Shown: piece by piece, positions 14,384 to 22,069 of the stretch
How the letters are laid out: every line of letters starts with the position of its first letter
Numbering within the stretch: the first letter of the stretch is position 1
DNA from: Pseudonocardia cypriaca
GTDB taxonomy: Bacteria; Actinomycetota; Actinomycetes; Mycobacteriales; Pseudonocardiaceae
Reading direction: 5' to 3'
NCBI RefSeq assembly: GCF_006717045.1
Contig: NZ_VFPH01000001.1
Coordinates: 2,666,001 to 2,730,000 of the forward strand
Length of the DNA: 64,000 bases
Notes under the pieces: model-generated
What the model was told of the DNA's origin: nothing
The model's input: the letters and a program-made list of their open reading frames with translations, nothing else
Database searches by the model: none
Translations under genes and position numbers: made by a program

Positions 14384-15744
14384 GGAGTCACCACCAGGGT
14401 CGTGCGGCGGGTGTACGGGGCGAGCGCCGGCAGCAGGCCGGTGTGCAGCGCGGGCGTGTCGGCGGGCGGGTCGACGACGAGGAGGACGTGGTCCCAGGCC
14501 GCCCCGTCGACAGCCCCGTCGACATTGCCGCCGACGTTGTAGGCGAAGCGCGGGCCGGGCCCGTCCGCCGGATCGTCGTGGGCGGGGAAGGCGATCCCGC
14601 TGGTGAGGGCGTAGCCGGGCTCGTCGACGACGACGGCGGGGGAGCGGGTGGTGGTGGAGAACGCCACGTCGTGACCGGCGTCGGCGAGGGTCTGGGCGAG
14701 CCGCAGCGGCAGCTGCATCAGCTCCTCGGTGCCCAGTACGAGAGTGCGCTCCCCGCGCCGCAGCCCGGCCGCGACGGCGAGCGAGTCGGCGAGGGCGGGC
14801 AGGGCCGAGGCGAGCGTGCGGTGGTGCGCGGGCCCGAACCCGTGCCGCGCACCCGCCGGCAACCCGGAGGGCCAGTCCAAGTGCGCGCGAGTCGCGTTCT
14901 GAGTGCGAGCGAGTCGCGCCGGGAGTGCATCCGAGTCGGGGTCGGCACCGAGCTCCGCCCGCAGCGCCGCCGCCCGTTCCGCGATGTCCGGTGGCAGTTC
15001 GACGGCCCCCCGGGCCAGCGAGACCACGTCGAGGCGCGCGCCGAGCGCCGCGACCCCGGCGGCCAGCTCCCCGTCCCCCGGCCGGACGTCGACGAGCGCC
15101 GCCACGACGTAGCGCTCCCGCGGCGCGGCCGAGTGCAGCGCGGTGATCGTGTTGAGGGCAGTGCGCCCGGTGGACAGCTCGTCGTCGACGAGCACGAGCG
15201 GTCGCCCGCCGCGGAGCAGGTCCGGGTCGGCGGGCAGCAGCAGGTGGTCGGTGGCGTGCGAGTGCTCCTCGGTGAACCCGCCCGCCGTGGCGAACCCTGG
15301 GACCGGCCGCCGGGTGGAGTGCAGCACGTCGGCACCGCCCAACCCCTCGGCGACGCAGTGGCCCAGGGCGGTGGCCGTCTCGGCGAAACCGAGCACCAGC
15401 GCGTCGGGCGGCTCCTCGATCCCGGCCTGCGCCGCGGTGTGGAGGGCGGCGATCGCGGTGCGGTCGCCCTCCACGGCGGCGTGCAGCACCGGTATCGGCA
15501 GTGCCCGGGCCGGGCGGTCGGCGAGCGCGTCGGCGACGAGCCTGCCGAGCAGCAGCCCGGCGGCCCGGACGAGGCGTGGGTCGGTCGGCACGTGCTTGCC
15601 GAGCACGCGCGAGACGAGCAGTTGGGCGCGGCGCGGGTTGCGGCGCAGCGCGAGCCCGAGCAGCACCCGCGGGTCGGCACCCGGACCGGTCGGGTGCAGC
15701 CGCACCCCGAGCCGGTCGATCACACCTGCGGCGATCCGGGTCAC
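14380..15744 (-). CDS. PRTase_2 / TRSP two-domain phosphoribosyltransferase
   Basis: This is a 454-residue protein of the Ter-associated phosphoribosyltransferase class. The PRPP loop LVLVDDELSTGRTALNT lies near residue 190; an ALVLGFAETATALGH segment before it and HSHATDHLLL between are family features. The C-terminal TRSP domain starts near 275, with RTLVLGTEELMQLPLRLA and SGIAFPAHDD. GTG 15744 overlaps the lyase stop (GGTGA). It presumably moves phosphoribose to or from a base-like substrate. A linker at about residues 275-290 is built on a 16-bp direct repeat, described separately. Confidence 0.85.
   Translation of the reverse strand: MTRIAAGVIDRLGVRLHPTGPGADPRVLLGLALRRNPRRAQLLVSRVLGKHVPTDPRLVRAAGLLLGRLVADALADRPARALPIPVLHAAVEGDRTAIAALHTAAQAGIEEPPDALVLGFAETATALGHCVAEGLGGADVLHSTRRPVPGFATAGGFTEEHSHATDHLLLPADPDLLRGGRPLVLVDDELSTGRTALNTITALHSAAPRERYVVAALVDVRPGDGELAAGVAALGARLDVVSLARGAVELPPDIAERAAALRAELGADPDSDALPARLARTQNATRAHLDWPSGLPAGARHGFGPAHHRTLASALPALADSLAVAAGLRRGERTLVLGTEELMQLPLRLAQTLADAGHDVAFSTTTRSPAVVVDEPGYALTSGIAFPAHDDPADGPGPRFAYNVGGNVDGAVDGAAWDHVLLVVDPPADTPALHTGLLPALAPYTRRTTLVVTP
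14881..14918. repeat. 16-bp direct repeat in the PRTase linker
   Basis: GTGCGCGCGAGTCGCG (14881-14896) recurs as GTGCGAGCGAGTCGCG (14903-14918), one mismatch, separated by TTCTGA. A weaker third unit, GTGCATCCGAGTCGG, follows. It encodes an Arg/Ala/Thr linker between the PRTase and TRSP domains, so it is in frame and tolerated. Confidence 0.55.
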
Positions 15745-16976
15745 CGCGGCAGGCTCGCGGCCAGGAGGTCGACGAACGACACCCCGTCGGCCGCCACGCC
15801 GAACACCCGGGCCCGCAACATGGTGTGCCTGGCCCAGGCGGTGTGCGGCCGCACCTCGTTCATCTTGTTGCGGTGCACCGACGCGAGCACGCCACCGGCC
15901 CGCCCGGCGCCGAGCACGTCCGCGGCGTCGCGGTGCTCCTCGTGCGAGACGACCGACAGCGCGTTGACGACGGCCACGTGGCTCGGGTGGATCGCGGTCT
16001 TGCCCGTGAGCCCGTTGGCGCGGTCGAGCGTGACCTCGCGGATCAGCCCGTCGATCGCGCGGGAGACGAGGTGGCGGCGCAGGTCGGGCTCGTCGTGCTC
16101 GACGAACGGCGACTGCCGCAGCAGCGGTTTGAAGATCCGTTCCGGACCGCCGTAGTACTCCCAGACGGGACCGGTGACCGTGAAGCCGGTGCCGTCGGCC
16201 CGGCCCAGCACGTTGACGACGTCGGCGATGAGGTCGCTGACCACCTTGACGTCGTAGATGGACACCTCGGGCGAGCGCCGCAACCCGTAGAGCGCGCACA
16301 GGTCGGTGGCCCCGAGGCGGACGGCGAGGATGCGGTGCCGCTCGCGGTGCAGCAGGTCGCGCAGCCGCGTGAGCTCCTCGACCCGCGTCTCGGCGTACAG
16401 CACGGCGCCGGACTCGATGACCGGCATGACCCGCAGCACCGGTCCCGGCCCCCGCAACGCGTCGGCCTCGTCGACGGCCCGCAGGTACTCGGCCCCGAGA
16501 GTGGCGGTGAACTTCGGCAGCACGAACCCGTCGAGCACGGCCGCCGCAGGCCCGAGGCGCGACACCAGCTCGGGGATCTGGCGCGGTGCCCTGACCCGGA
16601 CGAAGAGCAGCGGAAGCTCGGTCCTCGCCTGCTCGTGCAGCTCGGTGAACGCCTCGACGAGGTTGGCCTCGGCCTCGGTGAGCTCCTCGTCGGCGATCGC
16701 GTCCTCCAGGCAGACGACGACCGAGGTGACCCCGGCCGTCGCCTGCTTGGTGACGTCGGCGGCGAGCGCGGGACGGCTCGCCGGCATGTACAGCGTGGCG
16801 CCGAGGGCCACCGAGAGCAGGTCGGCATCGCTCTCGCGGCCGAACTGCTCCGGTGGAGCCTCGAACAGCGCGTCGGTGTCGGACGCGCTCAAGTACCCGA
16901 AGTGCCGCACGGCGTAGCCCCCCTCGACGACGCCACCCCGGTGTGGCACGACCTTCATCCCTGGCGCGAGCGTCAC
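15741..16976 (-). CDS. HpcH/HpaI (CitE-like) aldolase/lyase of the Ter operon
   Basis: This is a 411-residue TIM-barrel C-C lyase of the CitE branch. The stretch VVVCLEDAIADEELTEAE holds the acidic residue usual in this superfamily, LPLLFVRVRAP gives the Arg, and RVMPVIESGAVLYAETR supplies the metal-binding Glu. KTAIHPSHVAVVNA matches the end of the barrel in CitE. In Ter operons this enzyme is predicted to act on the metabolite made by the PRTases. GTG 16976 was chosen because it overlaps the upstream TGA (GTGA); an ATG at 16958 is an alternative. Confidence 0.85.
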   Translation of the reverse strand: MTLAPGMKVVPHRGGVVEGGYAVRHFGYLSASDTDALFEAPPEQFGRESDADLLSVALGATLYMPASRPALAADVTKQATAGVTSVVVCLEDAIADEELTEAEANLVEAFTELHEQARTELPLLFVRVRAPRQIPELVSRLGPAAAVLDGFVLPKFTATLGAEYLRAVDEADALRGPGPVLRVMPVIESGAVLYAETRVEELTRLRDLLHRERHRILAVRLGATDLCALYGLRRSPEVSIYDVKVVSDLIADVVNVLGRADGTGFTVTGPVWEYYGGPERIFKPLLRQSPFVEHDEPDLRRHLVSRAIDGLIREVTLDRANGLTGKTAIHPSHVAVVNALSVVSHEEHRDAADVLGAGRAGGVLASVHRNKMNEVRPHTAWARHTMLRARVFGVAADGVSFVDLLAASLPR

Positions 16977-17641
16977 TTGCGCCCGCGCGCCCACTCCATT
17001 CCCCAGCCGTACGCCTCGTCGACGTCCGCCTGGCCGCCCCGGACGTAGCGCACCTCGCGGCGCACCACCAGGTCCCCGCCCTGGTTCTCCAGCATCGCGA
17101 TCACGCAGGTGGGAGAGGTCGGGTCGGGCTCGTCGAGCCGCACCTCGATCTCCGGCCCGCTGGCCGGGTGGAGGGTGACGATCCCGTCGGCGCTCGCCCA
17201 GTTCGGCACACCCTCGTAGATGAACGTGAACACGAGGATGCGGCGGATCTCGTCGACGCGGGACAGGTCGATGAACATGTTCTCGCCGCCGGACGCCGTC
17301 CCCGAGCGGTCGTCGCCGTCGAGCCGGATGATCGGTGCTCCGTGGTAGGGCGCCTGGAACGCGTTGCCCAGCGCCTGCACCACGCCCTTGCTGCCGTCGG
17401 AGAACTCCCACAGGCAGGCGAGGTCGAGGTCGATCGCGTTGCCGCGGCGCTTGCCGAACAGGCCGCGGCTCTCCTGCACGCCCGCGCTCCACTGCAGGTT
17501 GATCCGCAGCTGGCCGCCCGTGGCGCCCCGCTTGGTGAGCGAGACGCTGGGCGCAGCCTTGGTGAGCGTGACCTTGGACAGGGAGACCCCGCCCGCGTCA
17601 GCCCCGCTCTTCTGCGGCCGTTTGGTGTAGTCGATCGCCAC
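16973..17641 (-). CDS. Divergent TerD-family protein
   Basis: This is a 222-residue TerD homologue. It retains the fold (GQLRINLQWSAGVQ, NAIDLDLACLWEF, GENMFIDLSRVDEIRRILVF) but the calcium site of canonical TerD, GDNxTGxGxGDDE, is replaced by LDGDDRSGTASGGEN. An extra N-terminal stretch of about 30 residues repeats VSLSKVTLTK / VSLTKRG. The C-terminal GWGMEWARGRK is typical of the TerF/TerD-like proteins found in this operon type. The GTG is 9 bp after the preceding TerD stop. Confidence 0.88.
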   Translation of the reverse strand: MAIDYTKRPQKSGADAGGVSLSKVTLTKAAPSVSLTKRGATGGQLRINLQWSAGVQESRGLFGKRRGNAIDLDLACLWEFSDGSKGVVQALGNAFQAPYHGAPIIRLDGDDRSGTASGGENMFIDLSRVDEIRRILVFTFIYEGVPNWASADGIVTLHPASGPEIEVRLDEPDPTSPTCVIAMLENQGGDLVVRREVRYVRGGQADVDEAYGWGMEWARGRK

Positions 17642-17650
17642 GACGGGCGA

Positions 17651-18226
17651 TCAGACGTTCACGCCGTAGTCGCGCGCGATGCCGGCGAGCCCGGACGCGT
17701 AGCCCTGGCCGACGGCGCGGAACTTCCAGTCGGCACCGTTGCGGTAGACCTCGCCGAAGACCATCGCGGTCTCCGTGGAGGCGTCCTCCGAGAGGTCGTA
17801 GCGCGCGAGCTCCTTGGAGTCGGCGGCGTTCACCACGCGGATGAAGGCGTTGCGCACCTGGCCGAAGCTCTGCCCGCGCTCGTCGCCCTGGTAGATGCTG
17901 ACCATGAAGACGATCTTGTCGGCGTCGGAGCCGATCCCGGCCAGGTTGATCTTGACCTGCTCGTCGTCACCCTCGCCCTCGCCGGTGAGGTTGTCACCGG
18001 TGTGCTCGACGGTGCCGTCCGGGGTCACCAGGTTGTTGAAGAAGATGAAGTGCTTGTCGGACAGGACCTTGCCGTCGGCACCCGCGACGATCGCGGACGC
18101 GTCCAGGTCGAACTCCGTGCCGGTGGTGGTGCGGACGTCCCACCCGAGGCCGACGATCACGTTGGTCAGACCGGGGGCCTCCTTGGTGAGGCTGACGTTT
18201 CCACCCTTGGTGAGGCTGACGCTCAC
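17651..18226 (-). CDS. TerD-family calcium-binding protein, first gene of the Ter operon
   Basis: This is a 191-residue canonical TerD. EFDLDASAIVAG and the Ca2+ motif HTGDNLTGEGEGDDEQ are intact, and GWDVRTTTG, SDKHFIFFNN and DYGVNV at the C terminus are typical. GTG 18226 is chosen over an upstream ATG at 18247 because GGAG lies 9 nt before it and homology begins at VSLTKGGNVSL. It heads a leftward run of seven genes with overlaps or short gaps ending at TerB. Confidence 0.95.
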   Translation of the reverse strand: MSVSLTKGGNVSLTKEAPGLTNVIVGLGWDVRTTTGTEFDLDASAIVAGADGKVLSDKHFIFFNNLVTPDGTVEHTGDNLTGEGEGDDEQVKINLAGIGSDADKIVFMVSIYQGDERGQSFGQVRNAFIRVVNAADSKELARYDLSEDASTETAMVFGEVYRNGADWKFRAVGQGYASGLAGIARDYGVNV

Positions 18227-18295
18227 GTACTGCTCCACATCTCTCACGGAGGGCTCGAACCCCCCTGGTCTCGAGCTAAGCGCGGCCGAGCATAA
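18227..18295 (-). promoter_or_regulatory. Candidate promoter and leader of the Ter operon
   Basis: On the minus strand TATGCT (18295-18290) is a good -10 candidate; transcription would begin near 18283. The leader of about 57 nt contains GGGGGGTTCGAGCCCTCC (18263-18246), which can form a 7-bp hairpin with a TCGA loop. No convincing -35 is seen. The T-arm look of this hairpin is not accompanied by a tRNA. Confidence 0.4.
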
Positions 18296-18449
18296 CGGGA
18301 TGAACCGGACGTGAGGCCGCGCATGTCACAACGGCAACGGAGGACCCGTCCGTCCGGTTCCCGCATTCTCTCCCTCGCCGTCCGGACGTCCCCGTTCGCC
18401 CGGATCCACTCCGCTCGGCCGGCGGGGCAACACTGTCGGGGGGTGGTCC

Positions 18450-18463
18450 TACACTCGCCTCCC
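18450..18463 (+). promoter_or_regulatory. polA promoter with almost no leader
   Basis: TACACT (18450-18455) ends 8 nt before the polA GTG at 18464, so the transcript would begin at or one to two bases before the start codon. There is no Shine-Dalgarno. Confidence 0.55.
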
Positions 18464-21250
18464 GTGAGCACCGCCACCACCACGTCCAGCAAGCCCGGCG
18501 CCGCGCAGGACGCGCCGCCGTCGACGGGCAGGCGGTTGCTGCTGCTCGACGGCCATTCGCTGGCCTACCGCGCGTTCTTCGCGCTGCCCGCGGAGAACTT
18601 CCGCACCGGCACCGGGCAGACCACCAACGCGGTGTACGGCTTCACGTCGATGCTGATCAACCTGTTGCGCGACGAGCAGCCCAGCCACCTCGCGGTGTGC
18701 TTCGACGTCTCGCGCACCACGTTCCGCAACGAGCGCTACGCGGAGTACAAGGCCAACCGCACCACCACCCCGGACGACTTCCGCGGCCAGGTCGACCTGA
18801 TCAAGGAGGTCCTGCGTGCGCTCAACATCCCGGAGTTCGGCGTCGAGGGCTACGAGGCCGACGACCTGATCGCCACCCTCGCCACCCAGGCCGAGGCCGA
18901 CGGCTTCCAGGTGCTCATCACCACCGGCGACCGCGACGCGTTCCAGCTGGTCAGCGACAACGTGATGGTGCTCTACCCGAAGCGGGGGGTCTCCGAGCTC
19001 TCCCGGGTCGACCCGGCCGAGGTGATGAACCGCTACGGCCTCACGCCCGCCCAGTACCCCGACTTCGCCGCCCTCCGCGGCGACCCCAGCGACAACCTGC
19101 CGAGCATCCCGGGCGTGGGGGAGAAGACGGCGGCCAAGTGGGTGCGCGAGTTCGGCTCGCTCGCCGACCTCACCGACCGCGTCGACGAGGTCAAGGGCAA
19201 GGCGGGCGACGCCCTGCGCGCCCACCTCGCCGGGGTGCTGCTCAACCGCCAGCTCACCGAGCTGATCCGCGACGTCCCGCTCGACGCCGCCCCCGCCGAC
19301 CTCGTCGTGCGGCCGTGGGACCGCGACGCGGTCCACCGGCTGTTCGACGAGCTGGAGTTCCGGGTGCTGCGCGAGCGGCTCTTCGCCACGCTGCAGAGCG
19401 CCGAACCCGAGGCCGAAGGCGGCATCGAGGTGCAGGGCGGCGCCATCGAGCCGGGCGCGCTGCGCGCGTGGCTCGACGAGCACGCCCGCGACGGCCGCCG
19501 CATCGGCGTCGCGTTCGCGGGGGTGCGCGGCGGCGTCACCACCTCCGACCTGTCCGGGATCGGGCTCGCCGTCGGCGAGCCCACCGTGGAGGCACGCGCC
19601 GAAGGTGCGGCCGCCGGGGTGCCGCAGGCCGGCTTCCTCGACGTCACGCGGCTGACGCCCGACGACGAGGCCGCGCTGGGCGACTGGCTCGCCGACCCGT
19701 CCGTCCCGAAGGCCGCCCACGACGCCAAGTCCGCGCTCCACGCGCTGCGCGGCCGCGGCTGGACCCTCGCCGGGCTCACCAACGACACCGCGCTCGCGGC
19801 CTACCTCGCCAGGCCCGGGCAGCGCAGCTTCGATCTTGCCGACCTCGCACTGCGCTACCTGCGGCGCGAGCTGCGCTCCGAGGGCGAGGCCGAGTCCGGG
19901 CAGCTGTCGCTGCTCGGCGGTGAGGAGGAGGCCGACGCGCAGCGGGCGCACGCCCAGATGGTCGCCGCGTCCGCAGTGGCCGAGCTGGCCGAGGCTCTCG
20001 ACGCCGAGCTGGCCGAGCGCGGGGGCACCGAGCTGCTCGCCGAGCTGGAGCTGCCGCTCGAGTACGTGCTCGCCGACCTGGAGACCGCGGGCATCGCCGT
20101 CGACCACGAGGCCCTCTCCGCGCTGGAGGCGGAGTTCGCCGCCCAGGTCAAGCAGGCCGCCCAGGACGCCTACGCCGTGATCGGCAAGGAGATCAACCTC
20201 GGCTCGCCCAAGCAGCTGCAGGTGGTGCTGTTCGACGAGCTCGGCATGCCGAAGACCAAGCGCACCAAGACCGGTTACACCACCGACGCCGACGCGCTGC
20301 AGACCCTCTTCGAGCAGACCGGCCACGAGTTCCTGTCCCACCTGCTCCTGCACCGCGACGCCACCCGGCTCAAGGTCACCGTCGAGGGCCTGCTCAAGTC
20401 GGTGGCCGACGACGGGCGCATCCACACCACCTACAGCCAGACGATCGCCGCCACCGGCCGGCTGTCCTCCACCGAGCCCAACCTGCAGAACGTCCCGATC
20501 CGCACGGCAGCAGGCCGCCGGATCCGGGAGACGTTCGTGGTGGGCCCGGACCACGCCGAGCTGATGACCGCCGACTACAGCCAGATCGAGATGCGGATCA
20601 TGGCGCACCTGTCGGAGGACGCCGCGCTCATCGAGGCGTTCCGGTCCAGCCACGACTTCCACGCCGACACGGCGGCCCGGGTGTTCGGCTGCGAGCCGAC
20701 GGACGTGTCGGTCGAGCAGCGCGCCAAGATCAAGGCGATGAACTACGGGCTGGCCTACGGCCTGTCCGCGTTCGGCCTGTCGGGCCAGCTGCGGATCTCC
20801 ACCGAGGAGGCCCGCGCCCTGATGGACGACTACTTCGAGGTCTTCGGCGGCGTCCGCGACTACCTGCGCAGCGTCGTCGACATCGCCCGCAAGGACGGCT
20901 ACACCGCCACGATCATGGGCCGCCGCCGCTACCTGCCCGACCTCACCAGCGACAACCGGCAGCGCCGCGAGATGGCCGAACGCATGGCCCTGAACGCGCC
21001 GATCCAGGGCAGCGCCGCCGACATCATCAAGGTCGCCATGCTGGGCGTCCACCGCGCCCTCGCCGCCGACGGCCTGCGCAGCCGCATGCTGCTGCAGGTC
21101 CACGACGAGCTCGTCCTCGAGGTCGCCGAGGGCGAGCGCGAGCGGGTGGAGGAGCTCGTCCGGCGCGAGATGGGCGCGGCGGCGAAGCTGTCCGTGCCCC
21201 TGGAGGTCTCCGTCGGGTACGGGCGCAGCTGGGACGACGCGGCGCACTGA
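18464..21250 (+). CDS. polA: DNA polymerase I
   Basis: This is a 928-residue repair and Okazaki-fragment polymerase. The 5'-3' exonuclease domain covers about 25-310 (LLLLDGHSLAYRAFFAL, YEADDLIATLA, GDPSDNLPSIPGVGEKTA). The 3'-5' exonuclease-like domain (about 320-560) lacks the DxE proofreading motif, as usual in actinomycetes. The polymerase domain has motif A DYSQIEMRIMAHLSED, motif B KIKAMNYGLAYGLSAFG and motif C QVHDELVLEV. The GTG was chosen by the promoter spacing and because the protein then starts with a short Ser/Thr tail as in relatives. It is divergent from the Ter operon. Confidence 0.97.
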   Translation: MSTATTTSSKPGAAQDAPPSTGRRLLLLDGHSLAYRAFFALPAENFRTGTGQTTNAVYGFTSMLINLLRDEQPSHLAVCFDVSRTTFRNERYAEYKANRTTTPDDFRGQVDLIKEVLRALNIPEFGVEGYEADDLIATLATQAEADGFQVLITTGDRDAFQLVSDNVMVLYPKRGVSELSRVDPAEVMNRYGLTPAQYPDFAALRGDPSDNLPSIPGVGEKTAAKWVREFGSLADLTDRVDEVKGKAGDALRAHLAGVLLNRQLTELIRDVPLDAAPADLVVRPWDRDAVHRLFDELEFRVLRERLFATLQSAEPEAEGGIEVQGGAIEPGALRAWLDEHARDGRRIGVAFAGVRGGVTTSDLSGIGLAVGEPTVEARAEGAAAGVPQAGFLDVTRLTPDDEAALGDWLADPSVPKAAHDAKSALHALRGRGWTLAGLTNDTALAAYLARPGQRSFDLADLALRYLRRELRSEGEAESGQLSLLGGEEEADAQRAHAQMVAASAVAELAEALDAELAERGGTELLAELELPLEYVLADLETAGIAVDHEALSALEAEFAAQVKQAAQDAYAVIGKEINLGSPKQLQVVLFDELGMPKTKRTKTGYTTDADALQTLFEQTGHEFLSHLLLHRDATRLKVTVEGLLKSVADDGRIHTTYSQTIAATGRLSSTEPNLQNVPIRTAAGRRIRETFVVGPDHAELMTADYSQIEMRIMAHLSEDAALIEAFRSSHDFHADTAARVFGCEPTDVSVEQRAKIKAMNYGLAYGLSAFGLSGQLRISTEEARALMDDYFEVFGGVRDYLRSVVDIARKDGYTATIMGRRRYLPDLTSDNRQRREMAERMALNAPIQGSAADIIKVAMLGVHRALAADGLRSRMLLQVHDELVLEVAEGERERVEELVRREMGAAAKLSVPLEVSVGYGRSWDDAAH

Positions 21251-21280
21251 CCGGCGTATTCGTGGCTGCGGCTCTGTCGA

Positions 21281-21358
21281 GGCAACCTCTCACTGGGCCT
21301 TCGGTGGCGCCGCGCTCGTCCCGGGCAACCCCTCACCTGGCCTTCGGTGGCGCCGCGC
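21281..21358 (+). repeat. 43-bp tandem duplication of the element arm
   Basis: GGCAACCTCTCACTGGGCC at 21281 and GGCAACCCCTCACCTGGCC at 21324 begin two copies of a 43-bp unit, each ending in GCCTTCGGTGGCGCCGCGC (21297-21315 and 21340-21358). The second copy of this 19-mer is the left arm of element C. So the left arm has been duplicated together with its flank. Confidence 0.75.
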
Positions 21359-21511
21359 ATCGTGCGGGGCCGCCCCTCACGCCTCAAGGGCGCTGCGCGT
21401 CGCTCCGCGATCGCTGCGCGACCCTTGACCCGCGAGCCTCTACGGCCCCTGAGGGCCCGCTTCGCGGGCAGGCCCGGGCCTGCCCCTTCGGCGCGCGGCG
21501 CCACCGAAGGC
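21340..21511 (+). repeat. Structured repeat element, copy C
   Basis: This is a 172-bp core with perfect 19-bp arms, GCCTTCGGTGGCGCCGCGC (21340-21358) and its complement (21493-21511). The interior aligns with copies A and B: CTCAAGGG...ACCCTTGA stem, GCGAGCCTCTACGG linker, CCCGCTTCGCGGG hairpin and a GGCAGGCCCGGGCCTGCC palindrome. The arms differ from A and B at several positions, and the opposite arm changes in step. It follows polA by 89 bp. Confidence 0.85.
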
Positions 21512-21717
21512 GGTCTCACCACCATGATCAAGGCTTCGGCGCGAAAACGGCGAAATCCAGCCGGGAACGCGCCGAAACACCGATCATGGAGCGGGAGCGA
21601 GGCTTCAGCGGCGGTTGCGGCCAGGCTGATCGGCGCGAGGAGCACGCCAGCGTCGCGGGCGAGGCCGTCATGTACTGCTCGCGGCTGATCCGCCAGGTTC
21701 ACGCACCCGTTCTCGTC

Positions 21718-21745
21718 CCACGCTGCCCGTCGGCCGGCAGCGTGG
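21718..21745. other. Perfect 10-bp hairpin between elements C and B
   Basis: CCACGCTGCC (21718-21727) and GGCAGCGTGG (21736-21745) form a perfect stem with an 8-nt loop. The remaining 21512-21811 stretch between C and B shows no gene: it has no start with a Shine-Dalgarno or homology and its base use is irregular. It also contains an ATGATC...GATCAT pair near 21524 and 21572. Confidence 0.55.
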
Positions 21746-21787
21746 ACCGACAAGGGGTGCGCGGGCACAAACCGGGTGCGCGACGGG

Positions 21788-22049
21788 CAAGAAGATGCCC
21801 GACACCGGCCGCCTGGCGGCGCCGCGCACCAAGAGGGCAGGCCCTTGGGCCTGCCCGCGAAGCGGGCCTGAAGGGGTCGCAGAGGCTCGCAGGTCAAGGG
21901 TCGCGCCAGCGATCGCGGCGCGACGCGCAGCGCCCTTGAACTGTGAGGGGCGGCCCCGCACAATGCGCGGCGCCGCCAGGAGGCCTTGGAAACAGCAGAC
22001 CTTGAGACAGGAGGCCTTAACCCAGGGAGACCGGAAGACAAGAGGCCTA
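21788..22049 (-). repeat. Structured repeat element, copy B (core 21812-21980)
   Basis: This is the reverse-oriented partner of copy A. Arms CCTGGCGGCGCCGCGC (21812-21827) and GCGCGGCGCCGCCAGG (21965-21980) are perfect. The flank 21981-22049 matches 1919-1986 of copy A in reverse (both contain GTCTTCCGG, CAAGG and CTCAAGGTCTG), and GATGCCCGACACCGGCC at 21795 matches the other flank. It ends 20 bp before the convergent flavin-barrel gene. Confidence 0.85.
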
Positions 22050-22069
22050 GCCGCCAGCAGAAGCGTCCG

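Noticed and set aside
14380..16299. A single 639-codon frame covering the PRTase and part of the lyase gene
   Set aside because: Its first 185 residues are an Arg-rich antisense-like shadow of the lyase; the PRTase begins at GTG 15744, coupled to the lyase stop.
12405..18226. Reading the Ter region as a classical tellurite-resistance plasmid operon
   Set aside because: It lacks TerZ/TerA order and carries the enzyme set of the chromosomal Ter metabolite type; tellurite may not be the natural stress.
18242..18263. T-arm-like GGGTTCGAGCCC on the minus strand
   Set aside because: The sequence upstream cannot be folded into a tRNA acceptor, D and anticodon arm; it is treated as a leader hairpin.
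21262..22041. Open frames across the polA downstream repeat locus, up to 370 codons
   Set aside because: Same cause; the translated strings match those of the first locus because the DNA is repeated, and the long minus-strand one runs into the antisense of polA.
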